A stretch of DNA of 64,000 bases from Chryseobacterium luquanense (GCF_026460945.1 NZ_JAOVZV010000018.1:1-64000), one strand, 5' to 3'; shown: positions 36,852 through 46,614, counted from the first letter of the stretch. The notes: a model not told the origin generated them from the letters alone. Translations and numbers: made by a program.

Positions 36852-38078
36852 ATGAAACTAATTGGTCCTTTCAAGCAGGTCGTAACACTTGCCAATCTTC
36901 CTTTAAGAGGAAAACTTTTTGACGAACAACTTGAAATTATTGTTGATGGCGGAATTTTAATTCAGAATGAAAAAATTCAGAAAGTTGGAAATTTTGAAGT
37001 ATTAAAATCAGAAAATCAATATATTGAAATCGAAGCGATTGAAGGCGAACAAATCGTTCTTCCTGCTTTTGTAGATTCTCATACCCACATTTGTTTTGGT
37101 GGAAATCGGGCGAACGATTTTGCGATGCGAAATGCAGGGAAAACCTATCTTGAAATCGCTGAAAGTGGAGGAGGAATCTGGAGTTCTGTTCAACATACAA
37201 GAAATGCTTCAGAAGAAGAACTATTAAGAACTTTATTGGAAAGAATAAATTTATTGATTTCTCTCGGAATTACAACGATTGAAGTGAAAAGCGGGTATGG
37301 TTTAGATGTTGAAAATGAACTGAAAATGCTTCGGATCATTAAAAAAGCTCAGGAACAAACAAAAGCGACATTAGTTCCTACTTGTCTTTCAGCCCACTTA
37401 AAACCACGAGATTTTGAAGGAAACAATGAAGAATATTTACAATATATTTTGACCGAAATTTTACCTAAAGTAAAAGAAGAAAACTTGGCAAAACGTGTTG
37501 ATATTTTTATTGAAAAATCGGCATTTCAACCTGAAGAAAGTAAAGGTTTCTTACTTAAAACTAAAGAGCTAGGTTTTGAAATTACGGTTCATGCGGATCA
37601 ATTTACAGCGGGAAGTTCAAGAATCGCAGTGGAAGTTGGTGCAAAATCTGCGGATCATTTAGAAGCAACAATTGATGAAGATATTGAGTTTTTAGCAAAA
37701 TCAGATACCGTTGCAACAGCTTTACCAGGCGCTAGTTTAGGATTGGGAGAAAAGTTTACTCCAGCAAGAAAATTATTAGATGCAGGAGCAATTTTAGCCA
37801 TCGCAAGCGATTGGAATCCCGGTTCTGCACCAATGGGAAATTTGATTACACAAGCTTCTATTTTAGCAACATTTGAAAAATTAACAACCGCAGAAGTTTT
37901 AGCGGGAATTACTTTCCGTTCAGCTTTTGCATTAGCTTTAGAAGACAGAGGAAAATTGGAACAAGGTTTGAAAGCAGATTTTGTAACTTATACAACCAAT
38001 AATTTCCAGAATATTCTTTACAATCAAGGAGGTTTGATTGCGGAGAATGTTTATATTGATGGAAAGAAAATAAAATAA
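36852..38078 (+). CDS. hutI: Imidazolonepropionase
   Basis: Third enzyme of histidine degradation, hydrolysing imidazolone propionate to N-formimino-glutamate. Amidohydrolase fold, about 408 residues from MKLIGPFKQ. Metal-site sequences: VDSHTHICFGGNRANDF, CLSAHLKP, VHADQFTAG, and IASDWNPGSAPMG. An upstream in-frame ATG at 36762 would add 30 residues with no family counterpart and would span the hairpin, so 36852 is chosen. One base separates its stop from the next start codon. Confidence 0.94.
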   Translation: MKLIGPFKQVVTLANLPLRGKLFDEQLEIIVDGGILIQNEKIQKVGNFEVLKSENQYIEIEAIEGEQIVLPAFVDSHTHICFGGNRANDFAMRNAGKTYLEIAESGGGIWSSVQHTRNASEEELLRTLLERINLLISLGITTIEVKSGYGLDVENELKMLRIIKKAQEQTKATLVPTCLSAHLKPRDFEGNNEEYLQYILTEILPKVKEENLAKRVDIFIEKSAFQPEESKGFLLKTKELGFEITVHADQFTAGSSRIAVEVGAKSADHLEATIDEDIEFLAKSDTVATALPGASLGLGEKFTPARKLLDAGAILAIASDWNPGSAPMGNLITQASILATFEKLTTAEVLAGITFRSAFALALEDRGKLEQGLKADFVTYTTNNFQNILYNQGGLIAENVYIDGKKIK

Positions 38079-38079
38079 G

Positions 38080-39186
38080 ATGGGAATTTTCGATAAAGTT
38101 TTTGGTAAAAAAGAAGAGCATAAGGAAAACGAAATTAAAAATTATAAAGATTTTTGGGATTGGTTTTTAACCAAAGAAAAAGATTTTTTTCAAGTAATTA
38201 AAAACCATAAAAATATAGAGACCGACTTTTTTGAGATACTTTCACCCAAACTGAAACAACTTAATGAAGGTTATTATTTTCTTTGTGGAATGAGCGAAGA
38301 TGCTATAGCCGAATTAATTATTACTGCAGACGGAGATATTAAAAATATTGTTTTTGCAGAGGAGATTATTGCAGAAGCACCAAAACTTGCGCAGTGGAAA
38401 TTCACGGCACTTAAGCCTGAAATGAATCTCGACCACGGAATCAAAATGGGTGAAAGAGATTTCTCTCAAGATAATATTTATTTTTATTCAAATGAAATTG
38501 ATGGCTATCCTGATGAAATTGATATTACATTTGTGTATGAAGGCTTAACTGAAGAAAACAAAAGCGATTGCGTCACGGGTGTATGTATTTTTCTTGATAA
38601 TTTTTTAGGTGAACTGAATTTTGCAACTCAAATCGATACCTTTAATATCGTGGGTAAAGATGATGCAGAGAAAGAACTTGTTCCCATTTCTAAGCTGAAA
38701 GATTTTTTATTATGGAGGGAAAGAGAATTTATTGAGAAATATAAAAACCTCAAAGATATTGGTGATGATGATGCTTACACAGTTTTGGAAGCTGTTTTGA
38801 CTAACGGATCACCATTGATTGCTACGGTGAATACAACTGCACTAAAGTATGATGCTAAAACCTCTTATCCATGGATTTCTGTTCTGAAAATTGAATATGA
38901 TGGAAACGAAAACAGTGGACTTCCCGAAAGCAAAGAGTACGAAAAACTAGACAGTATAGAAGATGAAGCTTATCAAAATTTTAAGAATGATGGCGGAACT
39001 GTTTACATCGGGAGAGAAAGTGCAGATAATACCAGAGAAGTTTATTTTGCGAGCAAAGACTTTAGGAAGCCATCAAAAGTTTTACAAAACCTAATAAAAA
39101 ATTATCCTGAATATAAAATGACACTCGAAATTTATAAAGACAAATATTGGCAGAGTTTTGAACGTTATAATGTAAATCAAAATTAA
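38080..39186 (+). CDS. DUF695-domain protein between hutI and hutG
   Basis: 368 residues, cytoplasmic, no signal or membrane segment. The N-terminal half (DFWDWFLTKEKDFFQVIKNH) resembles a family seen near DUF695 proteins. The C-terminal third (YPWISVLKIEYDGNENSGLPESKEYEKL, then VYIGRESADNTREVYFASKDF) fits DUF695. Function unknown. It lies 1 base after hutI and 5 bases before hutG, so it is clearly part of the operon, although it has no known role in histidine breakdown. Confidence 0.6.
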   Translation: MGIFDKVFGKKEEHKENEIKNYKDFWDWFLTKEKDFFQVIKNHKNIETDFFEILSPKLKQLNEGYYFLCGMSEDAIAELIITADGDIKNIVFAEEIIAEAPKLAQWKFTALKPEMNLDHGIKMGERDFSQDNIYFYSNEIDGYPDEIDITFVYEGLTEENKSDCVTGVCIFLDNFLGELNFATQIDTFNIVGKDDAEKELVPISKLKDFLLWREREFIEKYKNLKDIGDDDAYTVLEAVLTNGSPLIATVNTTALKYDAKTSYPWISVLKIEYDGNENSGLPESKEYEKLDSIEDEAYQNFKNDGGTVYIGRESADNTREVYFASKDFRKPSKVLQNLIKNYPEYKMTLEIYKDKYWQSFERYNVNQN

Positions 39187-39191
39187 ATAAA

Positions 39192-40106
39192 ATGATTTGG
39201 CAAGGAAGATTAGACGGTGATGAATTATTGCATCACAGAATATTTCAAAGAGTAAAAGAAGAAAATAATTACGATTCTATTTCAACGAACGATTTCGTTT
39301 TACACGGATTTGCCGTTGATGAAGGCGTTCGAAGAAATAAAGGAAGACTGGGTGCGAAAGATGCACCTGATATTATCAGAAAAAATATGTCGAACTTTCC
39401 TGTAATTCGTCCCGATTTTTCTATTCTTGATTTCGGAAATATTACTTGTGATGATGCAAACCTAGAAAAAACGCAAAATGAATTAGCAAAAAATGTTTCT
39501 AAAGTTTTGTTAAAAGGCGGAAAGTCCTTGGTTCTTGGTGGTGGTCATGAAGTTACGTTTGGTCATTATCGTGGAGTGCGAACTGCTTTTCCTGAAAAAA
39601 AAATCGGAATTATTAATTTTGATGCACATTTCGATAACAGACAACCGGAAAATGGAGTAGGAGCAAGTTCAGGAACTGGTTTTTGGCAGATTGCTCAGGA
39701 AGGAGAGATTAATTCCTTGCATATCGGAATTCAAAGAAATTCAAATACATTGAAACTTTTTGATACTGCGCATCAATTCGGGATGAAATATATTTTGGCA
39801 GATGAATTGTTTTTCGAAAATCTTCCATCGGTTTATGAAAGAGTAAACGAACTTGCAGATTCAGTTGATATTCTTTACATGACAATTTGTATGGATGTTT
39901 TTAATGCTTCGATTGCTCCGGGAGTTTCCGCTTCTGCCTATAATGGAATTTTTGCCGATGCAGCTTTTATGCATTTATACAGACATATTTTAAGAAACGA
40001 TAAGTTAGTCGCATTGGATATTGCAGAAGTGAATCCATATTTTGACATTCAGGATCGTACAGCAAGATTGGCTGGAAATCTGGCAAATGAATGGTTTATG
40101 ATTTAG
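39192..40106 (+). CDS. hutG: Formimidoylglutamase (arginase family)
   Basis: 304 residues of the ureohydrolase fold, converting N-formimino-L-glutamate to glutamate and formamide. Mn-binding motifs: GGGHEVTFGHYRG, INFDAHFDNR and ICMDVFNASIAPGVSA. The GASSGTGFWQIAQE segment belongs to the substrate site of the HutG branch. It is the last gene of hutI-DUF695-hutG. hutH and hutU are not in the window. Confidence 0.92.
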   Translation: MIWQGRLDGDELLHHRIFQRVKEENNYDSISTNDFVLHGFAVDEGVRRNKGRLGAKDAPDIIRKNMSNFPVIRPDFSILDFGNITCDDANLEKTQNELAKNVSKVLLKGGKSLVLGGGHEVTFGHYRGVRTAFPEKKIGIINFDAHFDNRQPENGVGASSGTGFWQIAQEGEINSLHIGIQRNSNTLKLFDTAHQFGMKYILADELFFENLPSVYERVNELADSVDILYMTICMDVFNASIAPGVSASAYNGIFADAAFMHLYRHILRNDKLVALDIAEVNPYFDIQDRTARLAGNLANEWFMI

Positions 40107-40326
40107 AATTTTTCTTTACATGATTTAGTAAATTACGCAGATTTTATCACTATAAGATTTTCTTAATCTCCTGAATCATTGAGAAATATATCTATTATAT
40201 TAATTTAGCCAAAATAAATAAATTACATAGAATTTATCATTAATTAAATATGGTATAAGGAACATTTTTTGTTGCCTTAATAATGCTTTATCCAAAAGCA
40301 GAAGATTCTGTTCTGAATCTTTAAAC

Positions 40327-40354
40327 ATGGAAAATTTAACATGGAAAACTTAAT
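40327..40354 (+). repeat. Duplicated start-codon region
   Basis: Two 14-base units, ATGGAAAATTTAAC and ATGGAAAACTTAAT, lie in tandem at the start of the dehydrogenase gene. The first ATG (40327) opens an 8-residue frame that ends at the TAA within the second unit; the second (40341) starts the real gene. Confidence 0.6.
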
Positions 40355-41633
40355 AGAAAACAAGCTGTTAAAAGCTGACCAGACTTTTCAGGAATGGAAA
40401 AAAGTTCCCTTTGAAGAAAAGCAAAAACTCATTGCAAAAGCTGCAGAAATTTTTAAATCTCAATCTGAAAATTTTGGCGAAATGATTACCAATGAAATGA
40501 ATAAACCCATTTCACAATCCATTTCGGAAGTTGAGAAATCTGCTTTAATGATGAATTATTATGCTAAAGCTGAGAATGTTTTAAGTGCGGAAAAAATTGA
40601 GTCTGAATACAGCATTTCAGAAATTCATTATGTTCCTAAAGGTGTTATATTAGGGGTAATGCCTTGGAATTTCCCTTTTTGGCAGGTTTTAAGATTTGCA
40701 ACTCCTGCAATTTTGGCTGGAAATACAGTTGTTTTAAAACACGCTTCCATTTGTTTCGGAAGTGGAAATGCCATTGAAAAAGTTTTTATTGAAGCAGGTT
40801 TCCCTGAAGGCGTTTTCCAAAATCTTGAAATCGGACATCAAGAAGTTCAAGAGGTTTTAGAACATAAAACCGTAAAAGGCGTAAGTCTTACCGGAAGTGA
40901 AAAAGCAGGAGCAGAAGTTGCTGCAACTGCGGGGAAAAACATTAAAAAATCTCTGCTCGAATTAGGCGGAAGTGATGCATTCATCGTTTTGAATGATGCA
41001 GATTTAGATGAAGCTGCAAAAGTAGGTGCTTTGGCAAGACTTCAAAATTGCGGACAAACGTGTGTTGCGGCCAAAAGATTTATTATCCAAAGGGATATTG
41101 AGTTTGATTTTCTTCCAAAATTTATTGAAGAATACAAAAAATATGTTCCCGGAAATCCGAAATTGAAAGAAACAAAATTGAGCGGAATGGCAAGACCAGA
41201 TTTAGCAGATGATTTGGAAAAACAATATCAGAAAGCTTTGGATCATGGTGCAGAAGCAATTATTCCGCTGGAAAGAATTTCTAAAAATGAATTTAATCCT
41301 GGATTGATTAGAGTAGAAGAAGGAAATCCTATTTTACAGGAAGAATTATTCGGTCCGTTAGGAATGATTATGATTGCTGAAAATGACGATGATGCTCTAG
41401 AAATTGCAAATAATATTCCTTTTGGTTTGTCTAATGCAGTATGGACAAAAAGTAAGGAACGTCAACAATTTTTCATTGATAATCTAGAATCCGGAACAGT
41501 GAATATCAACAGAATGACGAGCTCTGATCCACGTTTTCCGTTTGGTGGTACAAAGTCTTCAGGCTATGGAACTGAGCTTTCTTTATTGGCTTTAAAGGAG
41601 TTTGTTACAGCGAAAACTATTTTAGGAAAATAG
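40341..41633 (+). CDS. gabD: Aldehyde dehydrogenase, probably succinate-semialdehyde type
   Basis: NAD(P)-dependent aldehyde dehydrogenase of 430 residues, short at the N terminus compared with typical 480-500. NAD-binding MPWNFPFWQVLRF and SLTGSEKAGAEV; general base E207 in LELGGSDAFI; catalytic C241 in NCGQTCVAAKRF; late GPLGMIM and INRMTSSDPRFPFGGTKSSG. Best guess is succinate-semialdehyde oxidation to succinate, feeding the TCA cycle, but related aldehydes are possible. A bidirectional terminator separates it from pyk. Confidence 0.8.
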   Translation: MENLIENKLLKADQTFQEWKKVPFEEKQKLIAKAAEIFKSQSENFGEMITNEMNKPISQSISEVEKSALMMNYYAKAENVLSAEKIESEYSISEIHYVPKGVILGVMPWNFPFWQVLRFATPAILAGNTVVLKHASICFGSGNAIEKVFIEAGFPEGVFQNLEIGHQEVQEVLEHKTVKGVSLTGSEKAGAEVAATAGKNIKKSLLELGGSDAFIVLNDADLDEAAKVGALARLQNCGQTCVAAKRFIIQRDIEFDFLPKFIEEYKKYVPGNPKLKETKLSGMARPDLADDLEKQYQKALDHGAEAIIPLERISKNEFNPGLIRVEEGNPILQEELFGPLGMIMIAENDDDALEIANNIPFGLSNAVWTKSKERQQFFIDNLESGTVNINRMTSSDPRFPFGGTKSSGYGTELSLLALKEFVTAKTILGK

Positions 41634-41636
41634 ACA

Positions 41637-41667
41637 TAAAAAAACTCCCGACAAAATCGGGAGTTTT
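41637..41667. terminator. Bidirectional terminator between the dehydrogenase and pyk
   Basis: An 11-bp stem, AAAACTCCCGA with TCGGGAGTTTT (41641-41651 and 41657-41667), loop CAAAA, with A and T flanks. Confidence 0.92.
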
Positions 41668-41687
41668 CATTTATATCAAAGACAATA

Positions 41688-43133
41688 TTAAATCGTTGTT
41701 AATCTCAAAGTATTTGTTTTTCCACCTTCGTAAGATGGTGTTGCATTGATATTGATTACAAAATCTCCGCTTTCAATATAACCGTGATTGTGCGTTAACA
41801 TATTTACCTGAATGATGGTTTCGTCAGTTGGCTTATTCATGTCATAGTAATAAGCACGAACTCCCCAAAGTAAATTCAACATCGTAATTACTTTCTTGTT
41901 TCCACTGTAAACAATGATGTGAGAATTTGGTCTGTGAGCCGATAATTGGAAAGCTGTATATCCAGAACTTGTCAAAGTAACAATTGCTGAAACATTGGTG
42001 CTTTTTGCAATTCTTACAGCCGCAAGACAAACTCTATTGGTGATAAACCTTTCGTCGATACAATTGTAATCTTTCTCGATTGGTTCGTTTTTATTTTGGT
42101 AAAAACTCGTCATTTCGATATTTTTTACAATTTTCGCCATATTTTCAACAACTTGAATAGGATATCTACCTACAGAAGTTTCACCTGAAAGCATTACTGC
42201 ATCAGCTCCATCCAATACAGAGTTTGCAACGTCATTTACTTCCGCTCTTGTTGGCGTTAAACTGCTAATCATTGTCTCCATCATCTGAGTAGCAATAATT
42301 ACAGGTTTTGAGAAGAATCTTGCTCTTTCAACCAAGTTTTTCTGAATCGCCGGAACTTCTTCCATTGGAACTTCAACTCCTAGATCTCCACGAGCAACCA
42401 TTAATCCATCACATTCCAATAAAATCTGATCAATATTTTTTACACCTTCCGGTTTTTCAATTTTCGCAATAATTGGAGTTTTAAACTTGCCATTTGGATG
42501 CTTAGCAATTAACTCTTTTAGATCAATAATATCCTGTGCATGACGAACGAAAGAAAGTGCGATCCAGTCTACTTCCATATCCAACATAAAGTTGGCGTCC
42601 TGAATATCTTTTTCAGTCAAAGCCGGAAGAGAAACGTTTGTATTAGGAAGATTAACTCCTTTTTTAGAACTTAAAGGTCCGCCCTGAATAGTTTTAGCTT
42701 TTACAGTATCAATTTGGTTGGTCTCAAGAACCTCCAACATTAGTTTACCATCATCAATAAGTATTCTTTCACCTACTTTCACATCCTGAGGAAACTGCTG
42801 ATAAGTCATATAAACTTTCGTAGAATCTCCTTCGATCTTTTCGTTGGTAAACGTAAGAATGTCTCCAGGATTCAGGTAAGAACCTTCTTTTACAACTCCA
42901 ACTCTCAATTTTGGCCCCTGTAAATCTCCTAAAATACTTACTGAATAACCATATTCCTTATTAAGGTCTCTGATGATTTCTATATTCGAACGAACTAAAT
43001 CGTAATCTGCGTGAGAAAAATTGATTCTAAAAACGTCAACACCCGCTCTCATCAATCCTAACATTACCTCCTTCGATGATGAAGCAGGCCCAAGTGTTGC
43101 GATAATTTTTGTCTTCTTTAAATACTTATTCAT
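41688..43133 (-). CDS. pyk: Pyruvate kinase
   Basis: Last step of glycolysis, making pyruvate and ATP from phosphoenolpyruvate. 481 residues. KTKIIATLGPASSS start, INFSHADYD, the catalytic IIAKIEKPEGVKNIDQI, metal site VARGDLGVEVPMEEV, and TRAEVNDVANSVLDGADAVMLSGE. The C-terminal allosteric domain is present. It ends the acpP-fabF-rnc-IPExxxVDY-pyk operon and overlaps the preceding gene by 8 bases. Confidence 0.97.
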   Translation of the reverse strand: MNKYLKKTKIIATLGPASSSKEVMLGLMRAGVDVFRINFSHADYDLVRSNIEIIRDLNKEYGYSVSILGDLQGPKLRVGVVKEGSYLNPGDILTFTNEKIEGDSTKVYMTYQQFPQDVKVGERILIDDGKLMLEVLETNQIDTVKAKTIQGGPLSSKKGVNLPNTNVSLPALTEKDIQDANFMLDMEVDWIALSFVRHAQDIIDLKELIAKHPNGKFKTPIIAKIEKPEGVKNIDQILLECDGLMVARGDLGVEVPMEEVPAIQKNLVERARFFSKPVIIATQMMETMISSLTPTRAEVNDVANSVLDGADAVMLSGETSVGRYPIQVVENMAKIVKNIEMTSFYQNKNEPIEKDYNCIDERFITNRVCLAAVRIAKSTNVSAIVTLTSSGYTAFQLSAHRPNSHIIVYSGNKKVITMLNLLWGVRAYYYDMNKPTDETIIQVNMLTHNHGYIESGDFVININATPSYEGGKTNTLRLTTI

Positions 43134-43599
43134 AATACTGTATTATTTGATAAAGTTCTTCTTCAGAACTTAGATTGTAATCTTGAATTGGAAACGCAAG
43201 ATTTTCAGCCAGCAAAATTACGGAAAAATCAGGAAATTGTTCCGAACTATGCAGAATATATTCTACATCTGGATGATTATTTAATAAAAACTTAATGTTT
43301 TCTTCTTCTGTGAAGAGTTCAGTTTGTAATTTTTTTTGATTACTTTCTGAACATTTGTTGGAGATAAATGTAAAACAGGTTTTGGTATGCTTGTGATAAG
43401 CTTCAAACCTTGGGAAACAAAAATCATAATAAATCCCGTTATAAACAAGATCTGTAATTCTTGAAAATTTTAAATCGTTCTTTTGATTAATTTTAAAAAA
43501 AAACTCGTGATCTGGTATATGTTTGACTAATCTTACCAAAGCGATGGCAATATCTTCAAATTCTATATCGTCAAGATCATAAAGTTTTTGGATTTCCAA
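43126..43599 (-). CDS. IPExxxVDY-family protein
   Basis: 157 residues, acidic, cytoplasmic, no known function. I assign it by position between rnc and pyk, where this Bacteroidetes family is regularly found, and by its general pattern (DLDDIEFEDIAIALVRLVKHI, HEFFFKINQKNDLKF); the naming motif itself is degenerate here. It overlaps rnc by 23 bases and pyk by 8, showing tight translational coupling. Confidence 0.65.
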   Translation of the reverse strand: MEIQKLYDLDDIEFEDIAIALVRLVKHIPDHEFFFKINQKNDLKFSRITDLVYNGIYYDFCFPRFEAYHKHTKTCFTFISNKCSESNQKKLQTELFTEEENIKFLLNNHPDVEYILHSSEQFPDFSVILLAENLAFPIQDYNLSSEEELYQIIQYYE

Positions 43600-44341
43600 G
43601 TATATTTTCTTTTTTGTTTAAAATATAAAATGCTCTTTGTGCAGCTTTCTCTTCTGCTTTTTTCTTCGAAGTTTCTGTGGCGTTTGAAATTTTCTCTGTT
43701 CCCAACCAAACATGGCATCGGAAAACGACCGATTTATTTACCTGAATTTCTTCGCAGGTTTCGTATTTTATATTCAGTTTCTTTTTCTGGCTCCATTCCA
43801 ACAAAAGACCTTTGTAGCTTACAATTTTATTTTCAAGCTTATTGATTTCTGTTGGCGTAAGTAGTCTCTCCAAAACGATTCTTTTGCAAGTTTCGTATTG
43901 AAAATCTAAATAAACTGCACCAACGAGTGCTTCAAAGAGATTCCCTGAAATGTTTTCTCCCAAAGCAACAGCATGATTGTTTTTTTGTAAAAGACCGGTA
44001 AGCTTTAAATCTTCTCCTAATTTGTTGAGATTTTTCCTATTTACAATCTTCGATTTCATCTGAGTCATATATCCTTCATTAGCTTTAGGATAAGTTTGAA
44101 ACAAATGGCACGAAATAATTGTACCCAAAACTGAGTCTCCTAAAAATTCAAGCCTTTCGTAATTGCTTTCCTGATTTTTAGAAGAGGTTTTAATTGAAAA
44201 AGCTTCACGGTAAAAATTGACATTCTGAACCTCAGTACCTAAAATTTTATTTAGTTCTGTACTCAGGAAATAGTCTCTTTCCGTAAGTTGTCTTTTTCTT
44301 TTTTTGAGAAGGAATTTAGAAAAGTATTTCTGTAACTCCAT
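43577..44341 (-). CDS. rnc: Ribonuclease III
   Basis: Double-strand RNA endonuclease for rRNA and mRNA processing. 254 residues. The signature YERLEFLGDSVLG holds the catalytic acidic residues, and the second metal site is in SGNLFEALVGAVYLD. The C-terminal dsRNA-binding domain is KIVSYKGLLLEWSQKKKLNI to KKAEEKAAQRAFYIL. Lies 10 bases after fabF and overlaps the next gene by 23. Confidence 0.96.
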   Translation of the reverse strand: MELQKYFSKFLLKKRKRQLTERDYFLSTELNKILGTEVQNVNFYREAFSIKTSSKNQESNYERLEFLGDSVLGTIISCHLFQTYPKANEGYMTQMKSKIVNRKNLNKLGEDLKLTGLLQKNNHAVALGENISGNLFEALVGAVYLDFQYETCKRIVLERLLTPTEINKLENKIVSYKGLLLEWSQKKKLNIKYETCEEIQVNKSVVFRCHVWLGTEKISNATETSKKKAEEKAAQRAFYILNKKENILGNPKTL

Positions 44342-44351
44342 TCAGTAATAA

Positions 44352-45596
44352 TTAGATTTTCTTAAACAGAACGCAAGCATTGTGCCCACCAAATCCAAAA
44401 GTATTACTCATGGCAACTTTTACATCTTTTTTTGCAGCGGTGTTAAATGTGAAATTTAATCTGCTGTCGATGTTCTCATCATCAGTAAAATGGTTGATTG
44501 TAGGAGGAACAATACCATGAATAATAGTTCCTATAGCAGCAATTGCTTCAATAACTCCGGCTGCACCCAAAAGGTGACCGGTCATTGATTTTGTAGAATT
44601 AATCTGAATGTCATAAGCGTGCTCACCCAATAATTTTGAAATTGCGCTAGATTCTGCAATGTCTCCTAATGGAGTAGACGTACCATGCATATTGATATGG
44701 TCTACATCATTAGTAGTTAATCCAGCATCTTCCAGACAATTTTTCATTACTAAATAAGCTCCTAAACCTTCAGGATGTGGTGCTGTCATGTGATGTGCAT
44801 CTGCACTCATACCGCCACCTAATAATTCTGCATAGATTGTTGCACCACGCTTCACAGCGTGTTCGTACTCTTCAAGGATGATACAACCAGCTCCTTCACC
44901 TAAAACAAATCCGTCTCGGTCTTTGTCAAAAGGTCTTGATGCAGTTGTAGGATCATCGTTTCTTGTAGAAAGTGCCATCATTGCATTAAATCCACCAACA
45001 CCACTTGCCGTAACGGCAGCTTCAGAACCTCCACAAACGATTACGTCTGCTTTACCTAACTGAATAAGCATTTTAGAATCAATTAATGCATTTGCTGATG
45101 AAGCACAGGCAGAAACTGTAGTATAATTGGGACCATGGAAACCATATTCGATAGAAATATGCCCCGGTGTAATGTCCGCAATCATTTTAGGAATAAAGAA
45201 AGGGTTAAATCTTGGGATGTCTGTATTCGCCCAACCCAAAACTTCAGTTTCGAAAGTTTCTAAACCACCAATTCCTGATCCCCAAATCACTCCGACTCTG
45301 TTTTTATCAACATTATCTTCCATGATTTTTGAATGACTGACTGCTTCTCTAGCAGCAACCATTCCAAGCTGAGTGTTTCTATCCATTTTCTTAGCTTCTT
45401 TCTTATCGAAATGGTCTAATGGATTGAAGTTTTTCACCTCGCAAGCGAATCTTGTTTTGAAGTTTGTGGCATCAAAAAGAGTAATAGGAGCGGCTCCGCT
45501 CTCGCCTTTCACAAGACTTTCCCAGTATTCATTCGCATTATTACCGACCGGTGTTATTGCGCCAAAACCAGTTACAACTACTCTTTTTAATTCCAT
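44352..45596 (-). CDS. fabF: 3-oxoacyl-[acyl-carrier-protein] synthase II
   Basis: Chain-elongating condensing enzyme of type II fatty acid synthesis, 414 residues. Starts MELKRVVVTGFGAITPVG; active-site Cys in TTVSACASSANAL; catalytic His in INMHGTSTPLGD and the later SMTGHLLGAAGVIEA. It uses malonyl-ACP, and acpP is the gene immediately upstream (29 bases). Cytoplasmic dimer. Confidence 0.97.
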   Translation of the reverse strand: MELKRVVVTGFGAITPVGNNANEYWESLVKGESGAAPITLFDATNFKTRFACEVKNFNPLDHFDKKEAKKMDRNTQLGMVAAREAVSHSKIMEDNVDKNRVGVIWGSGIGGLETFETEVLGWANTDIPRFNPFFIPKMIADITPGHISIEYGFHGPNYTTVSACASSANALIDSKMLIQLGKADVIVCGGSEAAVTASGVGGFNAMMALSTRNDDPTTASRPFDKDRDGFVLGEGAGCIILEEYEHAVKRGATIYAELLGGGMSADAHHMTAPHPEGLGAYLVMKNCLEDAGLTTNDVDHINMHGTSTPLGDIAESSAISKLLGEHAYDIQINSTKSMTGHLLGAAGVIEAIAAIGTIIHGIVPPTINHFTDDENIDSRLNFTFNTAAKKDVKVAMSNTFGFGGHNACVLFKKI

Positions 45597-45625
45597 AAAC
45601 TTTTAAAATTTTCTGTTGAAGAATA

Positions 45626-45865
45626 TTATTTATTTACTACTTCTTCTATATAAGCGATAGCGTGCCCTACAGTAGTAATTTTTTCAGCTTGGTCATCAGG
45701 GATTTGAATGTTAAATTCTTTTTCAAATTCCATGATAAGTTCAACTGTATCCAGAGAGTCTGCTCCTAAATCATTTGTGAAGCTAGCCTCAGGAGTTACT
45801 TCTGTTTCTTCAACGTCAAGCTTATCAGCGATGATAGCTTTTACTCTTGATGCAATGTCTGACAT
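45626..45865 (-). CDS. acpP: Acyl carrier protein
   Basis: 79-residue acidic helical carrier. The 4'-phosphopantetheine attachment serine is S37 in [17 protein letters not shown]. First gene of the fabF-rnc-pyk operon, with promoter box TATATTTG 33 bases before its start. Confidence 0.97.
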   Translation of the reverse strand: MSDIASRVKAIIADKLDVEETEVTPEASFTNDLGADSLDTVELIMEFEKEFNIQIPDDQAEKITTVGHAIAYIEEVVNK

Positions 45866-45897
45866 AGTAAATTATTTTTTTTAATTGTTAGATGGTG

Positions 45898-45905
45898 CAA
45901 ATATA
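45898..45905 (-). promoter_or_regulatory. Promoter -7 box of the acpP-fabF-rnc-pyk operon
   Basis: Minus-strand TATATTTG matches TAnnTTTG. The same octamer is used upstream of tuf and the DUF2975 operon. Confidence 0.55.
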
Positions 45906-46067
45906 TAAAATTCTTTACGATAAAACATTTTTTTAATCTTTTTTGTGGGCAGAGTAATGATAATTTCTCGTATTTTGAGATAGTCTTTTCGTAATCAGGA
46001 CTTTATATTTTGCTAATTTTAATATATATTTATTGTAGCATGATAAGAAGCTATTTTAATACTGTAC

Positions 46068-46124
46068 AAAAACAAAAAGAGAAAATGTAATTATTTAAAT
46101 TTCAATAATTTACAAATTCTCTTT
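46068..46124 (-). terminator. Terminator of tmRNA
   Basis: AAAGAGAA (minus strand, from 46124) pairs with TTCTCTTT (ending at 46076), with a second short stem inside a long AT-rich loop; on the minus strand T residues follow. Confidence 0.6.
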
Positions 46125-46135
46125 AGTTTAAAAAG

Positions 46136-46532
46136 TGGAGTTGGAGGGATTCGAACCCTCGTCCAAACAAGCAATACATAAGATTTCTACATGCTTATTT
46201 TGCTATTGGTTTTCGAACTTAAGCAGAGAGCAAACACCCAACTTAAATCTTAGCTTCTGAGTTTTTCGAGTTTTGGTCAAAGCTCCCAAAACCTTATTTC
46301 TGCATTACTATATCTCAGAATCAAACGCCGCAAAACAGAGCATTTGTGAGACATCTTGCTTCCTTACTATCTTCGGGAAAGCGCTTGAAATCTTACTTTA
46401 TTCGGATTAAGCTGCAAGAGCGAACTCTTCGTTGCCAGTTAAAATTTTGTAGCAAGGGATTTAAGAGATCGCGCTACGGTTCTCTGCATGCTTACTTACC
46501 CATTGACCTTGCTGTCGAAACCAGTCAACCCC
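46136..46532 (-). ncRNA. ssrA: Transfer-messenger RNA
   Basis: Rescues stalled ribosomes. The 5' end GGGGTTGACTGGTTTCGACA (from 46532) pairs with the 3' CAACTCC before discriminator A (46136); no CCA is encoded. The T arm GGGTTCGAATCCC is at the 3' end. The tag frame is at 46407-46436: GNEEFALAA followed by TAA, ending in the usual LAA degron. Length about 397 bases, one-piece form. A short antisense open frame here is not coding. Confidence 0.95.
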
Positions 46533-46614
46533 ATGTTAAAGTAAATACAAAGATACTACTTTTGTTTAAATTCTATTAACATTGCTTCTTGTTTTTTAAT
46601 TTAGATTTATTTTT

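Noticed and set aside
46346..46579. 77-residue frame on the plus strand
   Set aside because: It lies over the tmRNA gene, antisense.
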